A program made the translations under genes and the position numbers. The notes beneath the pieces were generated by a model, which was given only the letters and a program-made list of their open reading frames with translations, searched no databases and was not told where the DNA came from. Positions 1 to 4,642 of a stretch of 5,157 bases of DNA are shown here, piece after piece; position 1 is the first letter of the stretch; every line of letters starts with the position of its first letter. The stretch lies in assembly GCA_018241985.1 (NCBI GenBank), contig JAFECV010000182.1, forward strand, positions 1 to 5,157, written 5' to 3'. The DNA is from Pseudomonadota bacterium (lineage in GTDB: Bacteria; Pseudomonadota; Gammaproteobacteria; Burkholderiales; Burkholderiaceae_C).

Positions 1-91
1 AGAGGCTGAGCGCGAGCGCGACCAAGAGCTCGATCAGCGTCAGGCCGGTCTGGCGCGGCGCGCGGCGCTGATGACGAAGGTGCGGCGCCAT
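1..91 (-). CDS. pilW: Type IV pilus minor pilin PilW, N-terminal fragment (runs off the left edge)
   Basis: Only the first 30 codons lie in the window. They encode a short basic leader (MAPHLRHQRRAPRQTG) ending in Gly16, followed by LTLIELLVALALSL. This is a classical class III prepilin signal: PilD would cut after Gly16, and Glu+5 and the hydrophobic helix of the mature N-terminus are present. The ATG at 91-89 overlaps the stop of pilV as TGATG. A GGGAGG Shine-Dalgarno sequence (103-98) lies six bases upstream inside pilV, so translational coupling is likely. Calling it PilW rather than another minor pilin rests on its position directly after pilV, the order of the known fimU-pilV-pilW-pilX-pilY1 operons, and on the LIELLVAL start. 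In known systems PilW joins PilV, PilX and FimU in the complex that primes pilus assembly in the inner membrane. The prepilin assignment is firm; the exact family is probable, because the diagnostic C-terminal part is outside the window. Confidence 0.85.
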   Translation of the reverse strand, partial: MAPHLRHQRRAPRQTGLTLIELLVALALSL

Positions 92-687
92 CAGCTGCCT
101 CCCGGCGTCACGGGGAACACGATCGACGGCACGGCCGCGCGCTCGAGCGCCGCGTCGCCCGAGAGGGAACGATCGGTGGAGCGGCGTGTCCAGCCGATCT
201 TGATCACGACCATGTCGCCGGTGTCGTCGCAACTCCAGCGCGGCAGGCCGTCTGCGTCGTATGGTGCGCCGTCGAAGCAGACGTCCACCCGTGCGCCCGG
301 CAGCTGTGCGTCGGCGCGCGCCAGCCATTCGGTCATCTGCGCGGTGGCGACCGCTGCGGCGTCGGCGCAGGGCGAGGTTGCAGCGACGCCCAGGCAGAAA
401 GACGGGGCCGAGGGTGCCAGCGGCGACGTGCGGAACGAGCCGAGGTACGGGTTGTTCGCGGCGCGCATTGCCACGTCCTTGTTGCCGCGCATCATCTCGG
501 CGAGTTCGCGCGCCAGCACCACTGCGGCCGACTGCTGCCGTGCGTCGTGGTTCGACTGCAGCGCCCCGGCCTGCAGCCCGACAATGCCGAGCAGCCCGAA
601 CGAAAGAACGACGATCGACACCAGCACCTCGACCAGCGAGAAGCCCCGCTGCCCGTGCCGGCGCCGGATTCCTGGCAGATCCTGCAC
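91..687 (-). CDS. pilV: Type IV pilus modification/minor pilin PilV
   Basis: The protein has 198 residues. A 15-residue basic leader ends in Gly15 and is followed by FSLVEVLVSIVVL, a prepilin peptidase site with Phe+1 and Glu+5 and a hydrophobic helix to about residue 40 that anchors the subunit before assembly. The C-terminal part holds four cysteines (98, 107, 137, 153); C137 and C153 flank a Pro/Trp-containing loop, as in PilV proteins, and could form a disulfide. Length fits the family. The start is a GTG at 687-685, chosen because it gives a proper prepilin leader and has a strong GGGGAGGAAAG ribosome site about eight bases upstream; there is no suitable ATG. PilV is a minor pilin of the priming complex, processed by PilD. 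pilW follows with overlapping stop and start codons. No fimT/fimU-like gene precedes it: the upstream neighbour is nrdR, so pilV appears to be the first gene of this pilin unit. Family assignment is confident; function is by homology. Confidence 0.92.
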   Translation of the reverse strand: MQDLPGIRRRHGQRGFSLVEVLVSIVVLSFGLLGIVGLQAGALQSNHDARQQSAAVVLARELAEMMRGNKDVAMRAANNPYLGSFRTSPLAPSAPSFCLGVAATSPCADAAAVATAQMTEWLARADAQLPGARVDVCFDGAPYDADGLPRWSCDDTGDMVVIKIGWTRRSTDRSLSGDAALERAAVPSIVFPVTPGGS

Positions 688-695
688 TCGACTTT

Positions 696-700
696 CCTCC
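696..700 (-). promoter_or_regulatory. Ribosome binding site that fixes the pilV GTG start
   Basis: The minus strand reads GGGGAGGAAAG with the GGAGG core at 700-696, eight bases before the GTG at 687. This near-perfect Shine-Dalgarno sequence supports the non-ATG start, which is also the only one giving a normal prepilin leader length. Confidence 0.8.
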
Positions 701-773
701 CCTGGTCGCCGGGCCGTTTTTTCTCCGGATCGACCTTTGCCTGCTTGTGCGTCACGGTTGTCCGTGCGTCGGA

Positions 774-825
774 TGCGTACTTTACATACTTTTCGTACTT
801 CTTTCGAAAATTTCCAGACGAACGG
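774..825 (-). promoter_or_regulatory. Probable regulatory region of pilV: AlgR-like box and three tandem 9-base repeats
   Basis: On the minus strand, positions 825-817 read CCGTTCGTC, identical to the core recognised by the LytTR-type regulator AlgR in Pseudomonas aeruginosa, where AlgR activates the fimU-pilV-pilW operon. Sixteen bases further towards pilV lie three head-to-tail 9-base units: AAGTACGAA (800-792), AAGTATGTA (791-783) and AAGTACGCA (782-774). The segment is markedly AT-rich compared with its surroundings, as expected of a promoter. No good sigma-70 -35/-10 pair was found, which would fit an activator-dependent promoter. The match and the repeats are seen directly; their function is inferred from the neighbouring pilin genes. 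Confidence 0.5.
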
Positions 826-914
826 ATGCCGCGAGCCGACGGGCGGCAGATTCGACTCCGGTTTTCGTGCGGAATTTGGCAGATGCCGAGCCCGGGCGGG
901 CCCGCGGCGCCCCG

Positions 915-1364
915 TCAGCGCTTCACTTCATCGACCAGGCTCTTGAACTCGTCGATGTCTTCCAGGCTGCGGTACACGCTGGCGAAGCGGATATAGGCGA
1001 CCTTGTCGAGCTTCTTGAGTTCGCGCATCACGAGTTCGCCGACGCGTCGCGATGGAACCTCGCGCTGCCCCAGGGCAAGCAGCTTTTCCTCGATGCGCTC
1101 GATCACCTGGTCGATGCGCTTGGTGCTGACCGGGCGCTTGCGCAGCGCCAGGTTCAGCGACGCGCGCAGCTTGGCGCGCTCGAACTCGACCCGGCGCCCG
1201 TCCTTCTTCACGACCGCGGGGAAGTTCACCTCGGGCCGTTCATAGGTGGTGAAGCGCTTGTGGCAGGACGCGCACTGCCGGCGGCGCCGGATGAAGTTCG
1301 CATCTTCCGAAACCCGGGTTTCGACCACCTGAGTGTCGGAATGGCCGCAAAAAGGGCATTTCAT
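915..1364 (-). CDS. nrdR: Transcriptional repressor NrdR of ribonucleotide reductase genes
   Basis: The 149-residue protein has the family's usual length. Residues 1-45 form the zinc ribbon with Cys3/Cys6 and Cys31/Cys34, a basic RRRR run at 26-29, and the family signature FTTYER at 38-43. Residues from about 49 to 139 match an ATP-cone domain (starting [16 protein letters not shown]), which binds ATP or dATP. In the known family, dATP-loaded oligomers bind paired NrdR boxes upstream of nrd operons and repress them. It is a cytosolic DNA-binding protein and its own targets are not in this window. It lies 76 bases after glyA on the same strand with no terminator between them, so cotranscription is likely; glyA-nrdR adjacency is common in proteobacteria. 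The ATG at 1364 has only a modest AGGGA ribosome site about eight bases upstream. In many relatives ribD follows nrdR, but here pilV does. Identification is secure. Confidence 0.97.
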   Translation of the reverse strand: MKCPFCGHSDTQVVETRVSEDANFIRRRRQCASCHKRFTTYERPEVNFPAVVKKDGRRVEFERAKLRASLNLALRKRPVSTKRIDQVIERIEEKLLALGQREVPSRRVGELVMRELKKLDKVAYIRFASVYRSLEDIDEFKSLVDEVKR

Positions 1365-1440
1365 CGATCGGTCCCTGGCCGTGGCGCCGGCGCGGCCCGA
1401 ACGCCGGTGCGGTCGGCGTCGGAAGCGGCGCGCACGGCGC

Positions 1441-2685
1441 TCAGCGGTACACCGGAAAGCGTTCGGTCAGCGCGCGCACCTTGGCGCGCACCGCATCGAG
1501 CGTCGCCTCGTCGCGCGGCTGGTCCAGCACGTCGGCGATCAGATGGGCGGTGGCGCGGGCTTCCTCGTCCTTGAAGCCGCGGGTGGTCAGCGCCGGCGTG
1601 CCGATGCGCACCCCGCTGGTGACCATCGGCTTTTCCGGGTCGTTTGGAATGGCGTTCTTGTTGATCGTCATGTGCGCGCGGCCGAGCACGGCTTCCGCCT
1701 CCTTGCCGGTGATGCCCTTGGCGCGCAGGTCGACCAGCATCAGATGGCTCTCGGTGCGGCCGCTGACGATGCGCAGGCCGCGCGCGACCAGCGTTTCCGC
1801 CATGATGCGGGCGTTCTTCAGCACCTGCTGCTGGTAGGCCCTGAATTCGGGCGCGAGCGCCTCCTTGAACGCAACCGCCTTGGCGGCGATCACGTGCATC
1901 AGCGGGCCGCCCTGCAGGCCGGGGAACATCGCGCTGTTGATCGCCTTCTCATGCTGCGCCTTCATCAGGATGAAGCCGCCGCGCGGGCCGCGCATGCTCT
2001 TGTGCGTGGTCGAGGTGACCACGTCGGCGTGCGGCACCGGGCTCGGGTAGATGCCGGCCGCGATCAGGCCGGCGTAATGCGCCATGTCGACCATGAAGAT
2101 CGCGCCCACGTCCTTCGCGACCTTGGCGAATCTTTCAAAATCGATAGCAAGAGAATAGGCACTGGCGCCGGCGATGATCAGTTTTGGCTTAGATTCGTGG
2201 GCCTTGCGCTCCATCGCGTCGTAGTCGATCTCTTCCTTCGCGTTCAGGCCGTAGCTGACCACGTTGAACCACTTGCCGCTCATGTTCAGCGCCATGCCGT
2301 GGGTCAGGTGTCCGCCTTCGGCCAGACTCATGCCCATGATCGTGTCGCCGGGCTTGAGGAACGCGAGGAACACGGCCTCGTTCGCGGACGCGCCGCAATG
2401 CGCCTGCACGTTCGCGCTTTCGGCGCCGAACAACTGCTTGACCCGGTCGATCGCCAGCTGCTCGGCCACGTCCACGTACTCGCAGCCGCCGTAGTAGCGG
2501 CGGCCCGGGTAGCCTTCGGCGTACTTGTTCGTGAGCTGGCTGCCCTGCGCCGCCATCACGGCCGGCGAGGCGTAGTTTTCGGAGGCGATCAGCTCGATAT
2601 GGTCTTCCTGGCGCGCGTTCTCGGCCTGGATCGCGGCCCAGACTTCAGGATCGGTCTGTTCGACGAGGATGTGGCGGTGGTACAT
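1441..2685 (-). CDS. glyA: Serine hydroxymethyltransferase
   Basis: The enzyme converts serine and tetrahydrofolate to glycine and 5,10-methylene-THF in the cytosol using pyridoxal phosphate, and is the main source of one-carbon units for purines, thymidylate and methionine. The chosen ATG at 2685 gives 414 residues, the usual bacterial length. Visible hallmarks are Glu57 in the AEGYPG motif, Tyr64-Tyr65 in GRRYYGG, the cofactor-contacting Asp200 and His203 ([10 protein letters not shown]), the PLP Schiff-base lysine Lys229 in [12 protein letters not shown], and Arg360 in [14 protein letters not shown], which binds the substrate carboxylate. An AAGGA ribosome site lies five bases upstream of this start. 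An in-frame extension to 2769 is rejected because it would run through a riboswitch. Regulation is probably by the ZTP riboswitch at 2863-2738. nrdR follows 76 bases downstream. Codons for residues about 165-186 (2193-2128) are noticeably AT-rich compared with the rest. Identification is essentially certain. Confidence 0.98.
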   Translation of the reverse strand: MYHRHILVEQTDPEVWAAIQAENARQEDHIELIASENYASPAVMAAQGSQLTNKYAEGYPGRRYYGGCEYVDVAEQLAIDRVKQLFGAESANVQAHCGASANEAVFLAFLKPGDTIMGMSLAEGGHLTHGMALNMSGKWFNVVSYGLNAKEEIDYDAMERKAHESKPKLIIAGASAYSLAIDFERFAKVAKDVGAIFMVDMAHYAGLIAAGIYPSPVPHADVVTSTTHKSMRGPRGGFILMKAQHEKAINSAMFPGLQGGPLMHVIAAKAVAFKEALAPEFRAYQQQVLKNARIMAETLVARGLRIVSGRTESHLMLVDLRAKGITGKEAEAVLGRAHMTINKNAIPNDPEKPMVTSGVRIGTPALTTRGFKDEEARATAHLIADVLDQPRDEATLDAVRAKVRALTERFPVYR

Positions 2686-2689
2686 GGCA

Positions 2690-2733
2690 GTCCTTGGATT
2701 GCAAGACGACGTTCCTGTCATTGCTTGAATGAC
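2690..2733 (-). promoter_or_regulatory. Possible expression platform of the glyA riboswitch (two hairpins, one masking the ribosome site)
   Basis: Directly after the aptamer the minus strand can form GTCATT-CAAGC-AATGAC (2733-2717), a perfect six-base-pair stem. Closer to the gene, GTCTTG (2707-2702) can pair with CAAGGAC (2696-2690) around a five-base loop with one bulged G. This second stem contains the AAGGA ribosome site of glyA (2695-2691). No U-tract follows either stem, so control of translation is more likely than transcription termination. The pairings are read from the sequence; their role is inferred. Confidence 0.5.
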
Positions 2734-2737
2734 GGGC

Positions 2738-2863
2738 CACCCAGGCGAACGGCTGAACACCGGCGTCATCAGATGCCGGTGGCACGCTTCCCCATGGTTT
2801 CCCCAGTCGGCGCCGGCAGCCCGCGATGACTGCGGGAGGGGCGCCTATCGCCAGTTGCGTACC
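2738..2863 (-). ncRNA. ZTP/ZMP riboswitch (pfl motif) in the glyA leader
   Basis: The minus strand carries the conserved parts of the pfl/ZTP aptamer in order. GGTACGC (2863-2857) pairs over seven bases with GCGTGCC (2787-2781) to form P1. ACTGGCG (2855-2849) is the conserved 5' internal segment. An extended arm follows (GGCGCC with GGCGCC, and CCCGC with GCGGG). Next come the small TGG-GGAAA-CCA hairpin and GGGGAAGCGTG, the conserved 3' junction. A linker hairpin (GCCGGTG with CACCGGC, 2781-2758) leads to CCGTTCGCCTGGG (2752-2740), whose CGCC pairs with GGCG of the 5' segment as the ligand-forming pseudoknot. ZTP riboswitches are known to precede folate and purine genes including glyA. They bind ZMP or ZTP, which accumulates when 10-formyl-THF limits AICAR formylation, and they turn expression on. 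That fits glyA, which begins 52 bases downstream. The outer limits are approximate. Confidence 0.94.
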
Positions 2864-2869
2864 TGCGGG

Positions 2870-2875
2870 AGTTTA
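2870..2875 (-). promoter_or_regulatory. Candidate -10 element of the glyA riboswitch transcript
   Basis: The minus strand reads TAAACT at 2875-2870, four of six matches to TATAAT. Transcription starting about seven bases later would begin at about 2863, exactly at the first base of the riboswitch P1 helix. That coincidence is the main support. No recognisable -35 hexamer lies 16-18 bases upstream, so the call is tentative. Confidence 0.4.
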
Positions 2876-2893
2876 GCCGAGCGCAGCCCGGGT

Positions 2894-2937
2894 TGCGCGC
2901 CGCAAGGCGGGCCGGCCGGGCCCGAATCGGGCGCGCA
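2894..2937 (-). repeat. 8-base inverted repeat in the gap after the transglycosylase gene
   Basis: TGCGCGCC (2894-2901) and GGCGCGCA (2930-2937) are exact inverted copies 28 bases apart. The intervening DNA contains a further stem, GCCCG-AAT-CGGGC (2920-2932), and the palindrome GGCCGGCC. The structure lies 27 bases past the stop codon of the lytic transglycosylase and just upstream of the glyA promoter candidate. No run of T follows on either strand, so it is not a standard intrinsic terminator; it could slow RNA polymerase or protect a 3' end. In such GC-rich sequence it may also be incidental. Confidence 0.4.
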
Positions 2938-2963
2938 GCCGGACAGGGCCGAAAGGCGCGGCG

Positions 2964-3788
2964 TCAGGACAGCGACGCAACCTTCAAGTCGTCCTTGTCG
3001 CTGCCGGTGGAGCGGGCCGCCTTGGTCGTCGTGCCATCGGCCGGCATCACCGGGACCGCGTGGCCGGTCGCGACGCGGTACAGCCGCGCGTGCTCAGCCA
3101 TCACCTTGCCGGCATAGCCGCCGTCGTCCTTGATGTTGGCCGCGCCGACGTAGTATTTGAGCCCGCCCTGGATCGACCCGGCGCGGGCAATGCAGTCCTG
3201 CAGCACCTTGACGCCGACCCGCATATTGGTCAGCGGGTCGAACGCGGCGAACATGCCGCCGAAGTTCTGGTACTTGTCGGAATGGACCTTGGTCATCACC
3301 TGCATCAGGCCCTGGGCGCCGACCGAACTTTGCGCGAACGGGTTGAAGCCGGACTCGACCGCCATCACGGCCAGGATCAGCGTCGGGTCGAGCTTGGTGC
3401 GCGTGCCGAGGTCATAGGCTTCGGCCACCAGCGCGCTCACCGGTTCGGGCGCCACATGGTACTTCTTGCTGAGCCAGTAAGCCACCGCTGCTTGCTGCTT
3501 CGTCAGATCCTTCGGATCGGCGGCGGTGGCGCGGTCGGCCGCGTCGGGTTCGGGCTGGACCCAGTCGTTGTTCGCCTCGTTGGCGGCGAGCTGGCGCGCG
3601 CTCAGCCAGCCGGCAAGCCGCTCCTCGCCGATATGGCGCAGGTCGGGCCGCAGGGCGAGCGTGAGAACGATCGTCACGAGCAGCACGCCGATCAGCGCGA
3701 GCCCGTTGTGCGTGATTTCGAAAATGCCTTCGGCGACGTCGGACGCGAAAACTCGCAGGCCGTGCGCCGTCTTGGTCAGCGTTGTCAT
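2964..3788 (-). CDS. Membrane-anchored lytic transglycosylase, SLT family
   Basis: The 274-residue protein begins with a short cytoplasmic segment and one hydrophobic helix at about 29-46 (NGLALIGVLLVTIVLTLAL) with no clear signal-peptidase site, so it is probably held in the inner membrane with the rest in the periplasm. Residues about 125-240 form the SLT/goose-lysozyme-like catalytic domain: AVESGFNP carries the catalytic Glu145, GAQGLMQVM (157-165) is the conserved substrate-binding motif, and a downstream N..G....L region and the KYYVGA motif (211-216) complete the fold. Family members cleave the MurNAc-GlcNAc bond of peptidoglycan, forming 1,6-anhydroMurNAc. The last 30 residues are polar and probably disordered. 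Residues 47-95 link the helix to the catalytic domain and show no recognised motif. The ATG at 3788 follows an AAAGGAG ribosome site by four bases. A role in wall turnover or in opening the wall for an envelope machine is possible; proximity to pilin genes is too loose to assign it to pili. No specific gene symbol is justified. Confidence 0.92.
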   Translation of the reverse strand: MTTLTKTAHGLRVFASDVAEGIFEITHNGLALIGVLLVTIVLTLALRPDLRHIGEERLAGWLSARQLAANEANNDWVQPEPDAADRATAADPKDLTKQQAAVAYWLSKKYHVAPEPVSALVAEAYDLGTRTKLDPTLILAVMAVESGFNPFAQSSVGAQGLMQVMTKVHSDKYQNFGGMFAAFDPLTNMRVGVKVLQDCIARAGSIQGGLKYYVGAANIKDDGGYAGKVMAEHARLYRVATGHAVPVMPADGTTTKAARSTGSDKDDLKVASLS

Positions 3789-3876
3789 AGCGCTCCTTTC
3801 GGCTCGAAGGCGGCACCTTTGGCGCGCTGGATTGCAGCGCGGCGGCGACCGACCTCGTCTGGATTGGTATGCCTCT

Positions 3877-3913
3877 GATTCGCGAAAAGGACGTCGGGAT
3901 TCGTCAGCGAATC
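3877..3913. repeat. Repeated GATTCG boxes in the transglycosylase leader region
   Basis: GATTCG occurs at 3877-3882 and 3898-3903, exactly 21 bases (about two helical turns) apart. The second copy forms a perfect inverted repeat with CGAATC (GATTCG-TCAG-CGAATC, 3898-3913), and the first lies in the palindrome TTCGCGAA (3879-3886). Same-face spacing and dyad symmetry are typical of regulator binding sites, but no known regulator was recognised. Confidence 0.35.
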
Positions 3914-3940
3914 ATGTGTGCCGTATTCGGCGGCAAATGC

Positions 3941-3959
3941 GGGTTTACCCGATAAACCC
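3941..3959. promoter_or_regulatory. 19-base palindrome, possible operator before the transglycosylase gene
   Basis: GGGTTTA (3941-3947) and TAAACCC (3953-3959) are perfect inverted copies around a five-base centre. On the minus strand the element reads GGGTTTATCGGGTAAACCC. It lies just downstream of a possible promoter at 4000-3972, where a bound repressor could block transcription of the transglycosylase gene. It has no following T-run, so it is not a terminator. The regulator is unknown. Confidence 0.4.
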
Positions 3960-3971
3960 AAAGACTCAGCG

Positions 3972-4000
3972 ATTTTGGAGGGCGTTTAATATCAAGTCAA
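3972..4000 (-). promoter_or_regulatory. Candidate sigma-70 promoter for the lytic transglycosylase gene
   Basis: The minus strand reads TTGACT (4000-3995, five of six matches to the -35 consensus), a 17-base spacer, then CAAAAT (3977-3972, four of six matches to the -10 consensus). Initiation would fall near 3965, giving an untranslated leader of about 177 bases before the ATG at 3788. The segment is locally AT-rich. The palindrome at 3941-3959 would lie at about +7 to +25. Spacing is optimal but the -10 lacks its first T. Confidence 0.4.
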
Positions 4001-4284
4001 GAATAAAGACTAGAGTGATGCATCGAATTTCGTCTAAAGAAAGCCCGTCCGGTTCGGTTTTGATGCGTTCCGTGCGTATCGAACGGGCCGATGGGCAGCG
4101 CGACTTGTCTGCTGGCCGACTGCAGTGCAACACGGCGCCGCTCCTCAATTCATAGCCGCTGCGGCTTTTCCGTCAAGCGCCGTGGCGGCGTCGTGCCTGC
4201 CGCTGCCGAAAAGTCGCCCGGGCCGCGCCCGGCCTGCATGACGGCGCCGGCGCAGGCTGGCCCTCGCCGGATTGAGACGGCCGC

Positions 4285-4315
4285 GCGCAATTGCAAAATC
4301 TTGCAATCGATGCGC
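4285..4315. repeat. Strong bulged stem-loop
   Basis: GCGCA (4285-4289) plus ATTGCAA (4290-4296) pair with TTGCAAT (4301-4307) and TGCGC (4311-4315), giving twelve base pairs around the loop AATC and a three-base bulge CGA. It could be an RNA hairpin or a dyad operator. The same region contains the palindrome GCAATTGC (4288-4295), which recurs at 4341-4348. Confidence 0.5.
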
Positions 4316-4338
4316 CCCAAGCCATTGAAAAACGGGAT

Positions 4339-4350
4339 TGGCAATTGCCA
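4339..4350. repeat. 12-base perfect palindrome TGGCAATTGCCA
   Basis: The sequence is its own reverse complement over all twelve bases. Its core GCAATTGC repeats the palindrome at 4288-4295, with a centre-to-centre distance of 53 bases, close to five helical turns. Two like dyads on the same face suggest a paired binding site for a dimeric regulator, possibly of the downstream DUF748 gene; this is inference. Confidence 0.4.
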
Positions 4351-4356
4351 CGGTGG

Positions 4357-4398
4357 CGGCGTAACCTGACGCTAGCCCGAGTGATCGGGCACACGCCG
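4357..4398 (+). repeat. Nested stem-loop with GNRA-type loop
   Basis: CGGCGT (4357-4362) can pair with ACGCCG (4393-4398), enclosing a perfect six-base-pair stem GCCCGA/TCGGGC (4375-4380, 4385-4390) closed by the loop GTGA, a GNRA tetraloop when read as plus-strand RNA. The nested design suggests RNA rather than a DNA operator, but short GC stems also arise by chance in such composition. Confidence 0.35.
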
Positions 4399-4451
4399 GT
4401 AGGAGCCAGTCCAGGCCGCAGGCCAAGCGGACGAAGCAGCCCCGGCATTCA

Positions 4452-4473
4452 TGGAAGCAATCCGTTGCTTCCA
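4452..4473 (+). repeat. Perfect nine-base-pair stem-loop with UCCG loop
   Basis: TGGAAGCAA (4452-4460) and TTGCTTCCA (4465-4473) pair without mismatch around TCCG, a UNCG-class tetraloop in plus-strand RNA, although closed by an A-U pair. This is the cleanest hairpin in the gap. The hexamer GAAGCA occurs in it (4454) and also at 4433 and 4474, 21 and 20 bases apart. No T-run follows, so it is not an intrinsic terminator. Confidence 0.5.
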
Positions 4474-4538
4474 GAAGCAGTGCGGGACAACCATCTCCCG
4501 CCTGCAGCCCCGACGGCGACGGTCTCGCGCCTGCCGTC

Positions 4539-4590
4539 AGGCCCGGCTGGAACTGCCGCAAGGCTGGCCCATGCCGGGCTTTACTTTGTC
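4539..4590 (+). terminator. Terminator-like hairpin upstream of the DUF748 gene
   Basis: AGGCCCGGC (4539-4547) pairs with GCCGGGCTT (4573-4581), nine base pairs with one G-U. The loop carries a small GCC-GCAA-GGC hairpin. The stem runs directly into a T-rich tail, TTTACTTTGTC. This resembles an intrinsic terminator on the plus strand, although its loop is long (25 bases) and the T-run is interrupted. It would end any transcript made from the gap before the DUF748 start. Confidence 0.35.
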
Positions 4591-4630
4591 TGCTTCCGCC
4601 TCGATCAGCCACCCAGGACGGCACATTGAA

Positions 4631-4636
4631 TAAACT
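4631..4636 (+). promoter_or_regulatory. Candidate -10 element placing transcription start at the DUF748 ATG
   Basis: TAAACT (4631-4636) matches four of six -10 positions and is identical to the hexamer proposed for glyA. Initiation about seven bases later would fall on 4643, the A of the ATG. No Shine-Dalgarno sequence lies between it and the ATG. No good -35 was found at the usual distance. Confidence 0.35.
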
Positions 4637-4642
4637 CGGCCC

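Larger units (their letters stand above)
3789..4642. other. 854-base gap between divergent genes, no credible protein gene
   Basis: No reading frame here shows a recognisable protein motif, a good ribosome site and GC-rich third codon positions together. The part nearest the transglycosylase gene (3789-4060) includes an AT-rich stretch (about 3955-4065) that stands out from its surroundings and holds a promoter candidate and a palindrome. The part nearest the DUF748 gene (4225-4590) is GC-rich with several strong stem-loops, described separately. The gap could be a long shared regulatory region, contain a noncoding RNA, or be the remains of a lost gene. No homology to a known element was recognised. 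Confidence 0.6.

Noticed and set aside
492..755. Minus-strand frame with GTG at 755 overlapping the pilV start
   Set aside because: It is in another frame from pilV, and its product is a frame-shifted copy of the pilin region without a real motif. Its start region has no ribosome site.
753..766. CACGG-TTGT-CCGTG inverted repeat upstream of pilV
   Set aside because: Five-pair stem of a kind expected by chance in GC-rich DNA; no T-run and no link to a clear promoter position.
886..914. GC-rich dyads after the nrdR stop as a terminator
   Set aside because: Overlapping GGGCCC-type palindromes are present but no T-tract follows on the minus strand, so termination there is not supported.
2744..2752. 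CCGTTCGCC, an 8 of 9 match to the AlgR core, upstream of glyA
   Set aside because: It is the conserved pseudoknot strand of the ZTP riboswitch, which fully explains the sequence.
2686..2769. In-frame extension of glyA by 28 codons to 2769
   Set aside because: The added residues do not resemble the family's N-terminus. The DNA is the 3' part of the riboswitch, and the ATG at 2685 has its own ribosome site and gives the normal length.
1333..2829. Long plus-strand open frame of 498 codons opposite glyA
   Set aside because: It is antisense to a certain gene, rich in His/Arg/Ala/Val from reversed GC codons, and has no recognisable domain. The long plus-strand frames at 71-1574 and 3060-3878 are rejected for the same reason.
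3966..4148. Minus-strand 60-codon frame containing GLSLDEIR, reminiscent of MerR regulators
   Set aside because: Only about eight residues resemble the family. There is no helix-turn-helix before it, no ribosome site and no GC-rich third positions. Treated as chance.
4154..4169. AGCCG-CTG-CGGCT followed by TTTT as an intrinsic terminator on the plus strand
   Set aside because: The stem is only five pairs, the T-run is four bases and there is no upstream plus-strand gene to terminate.
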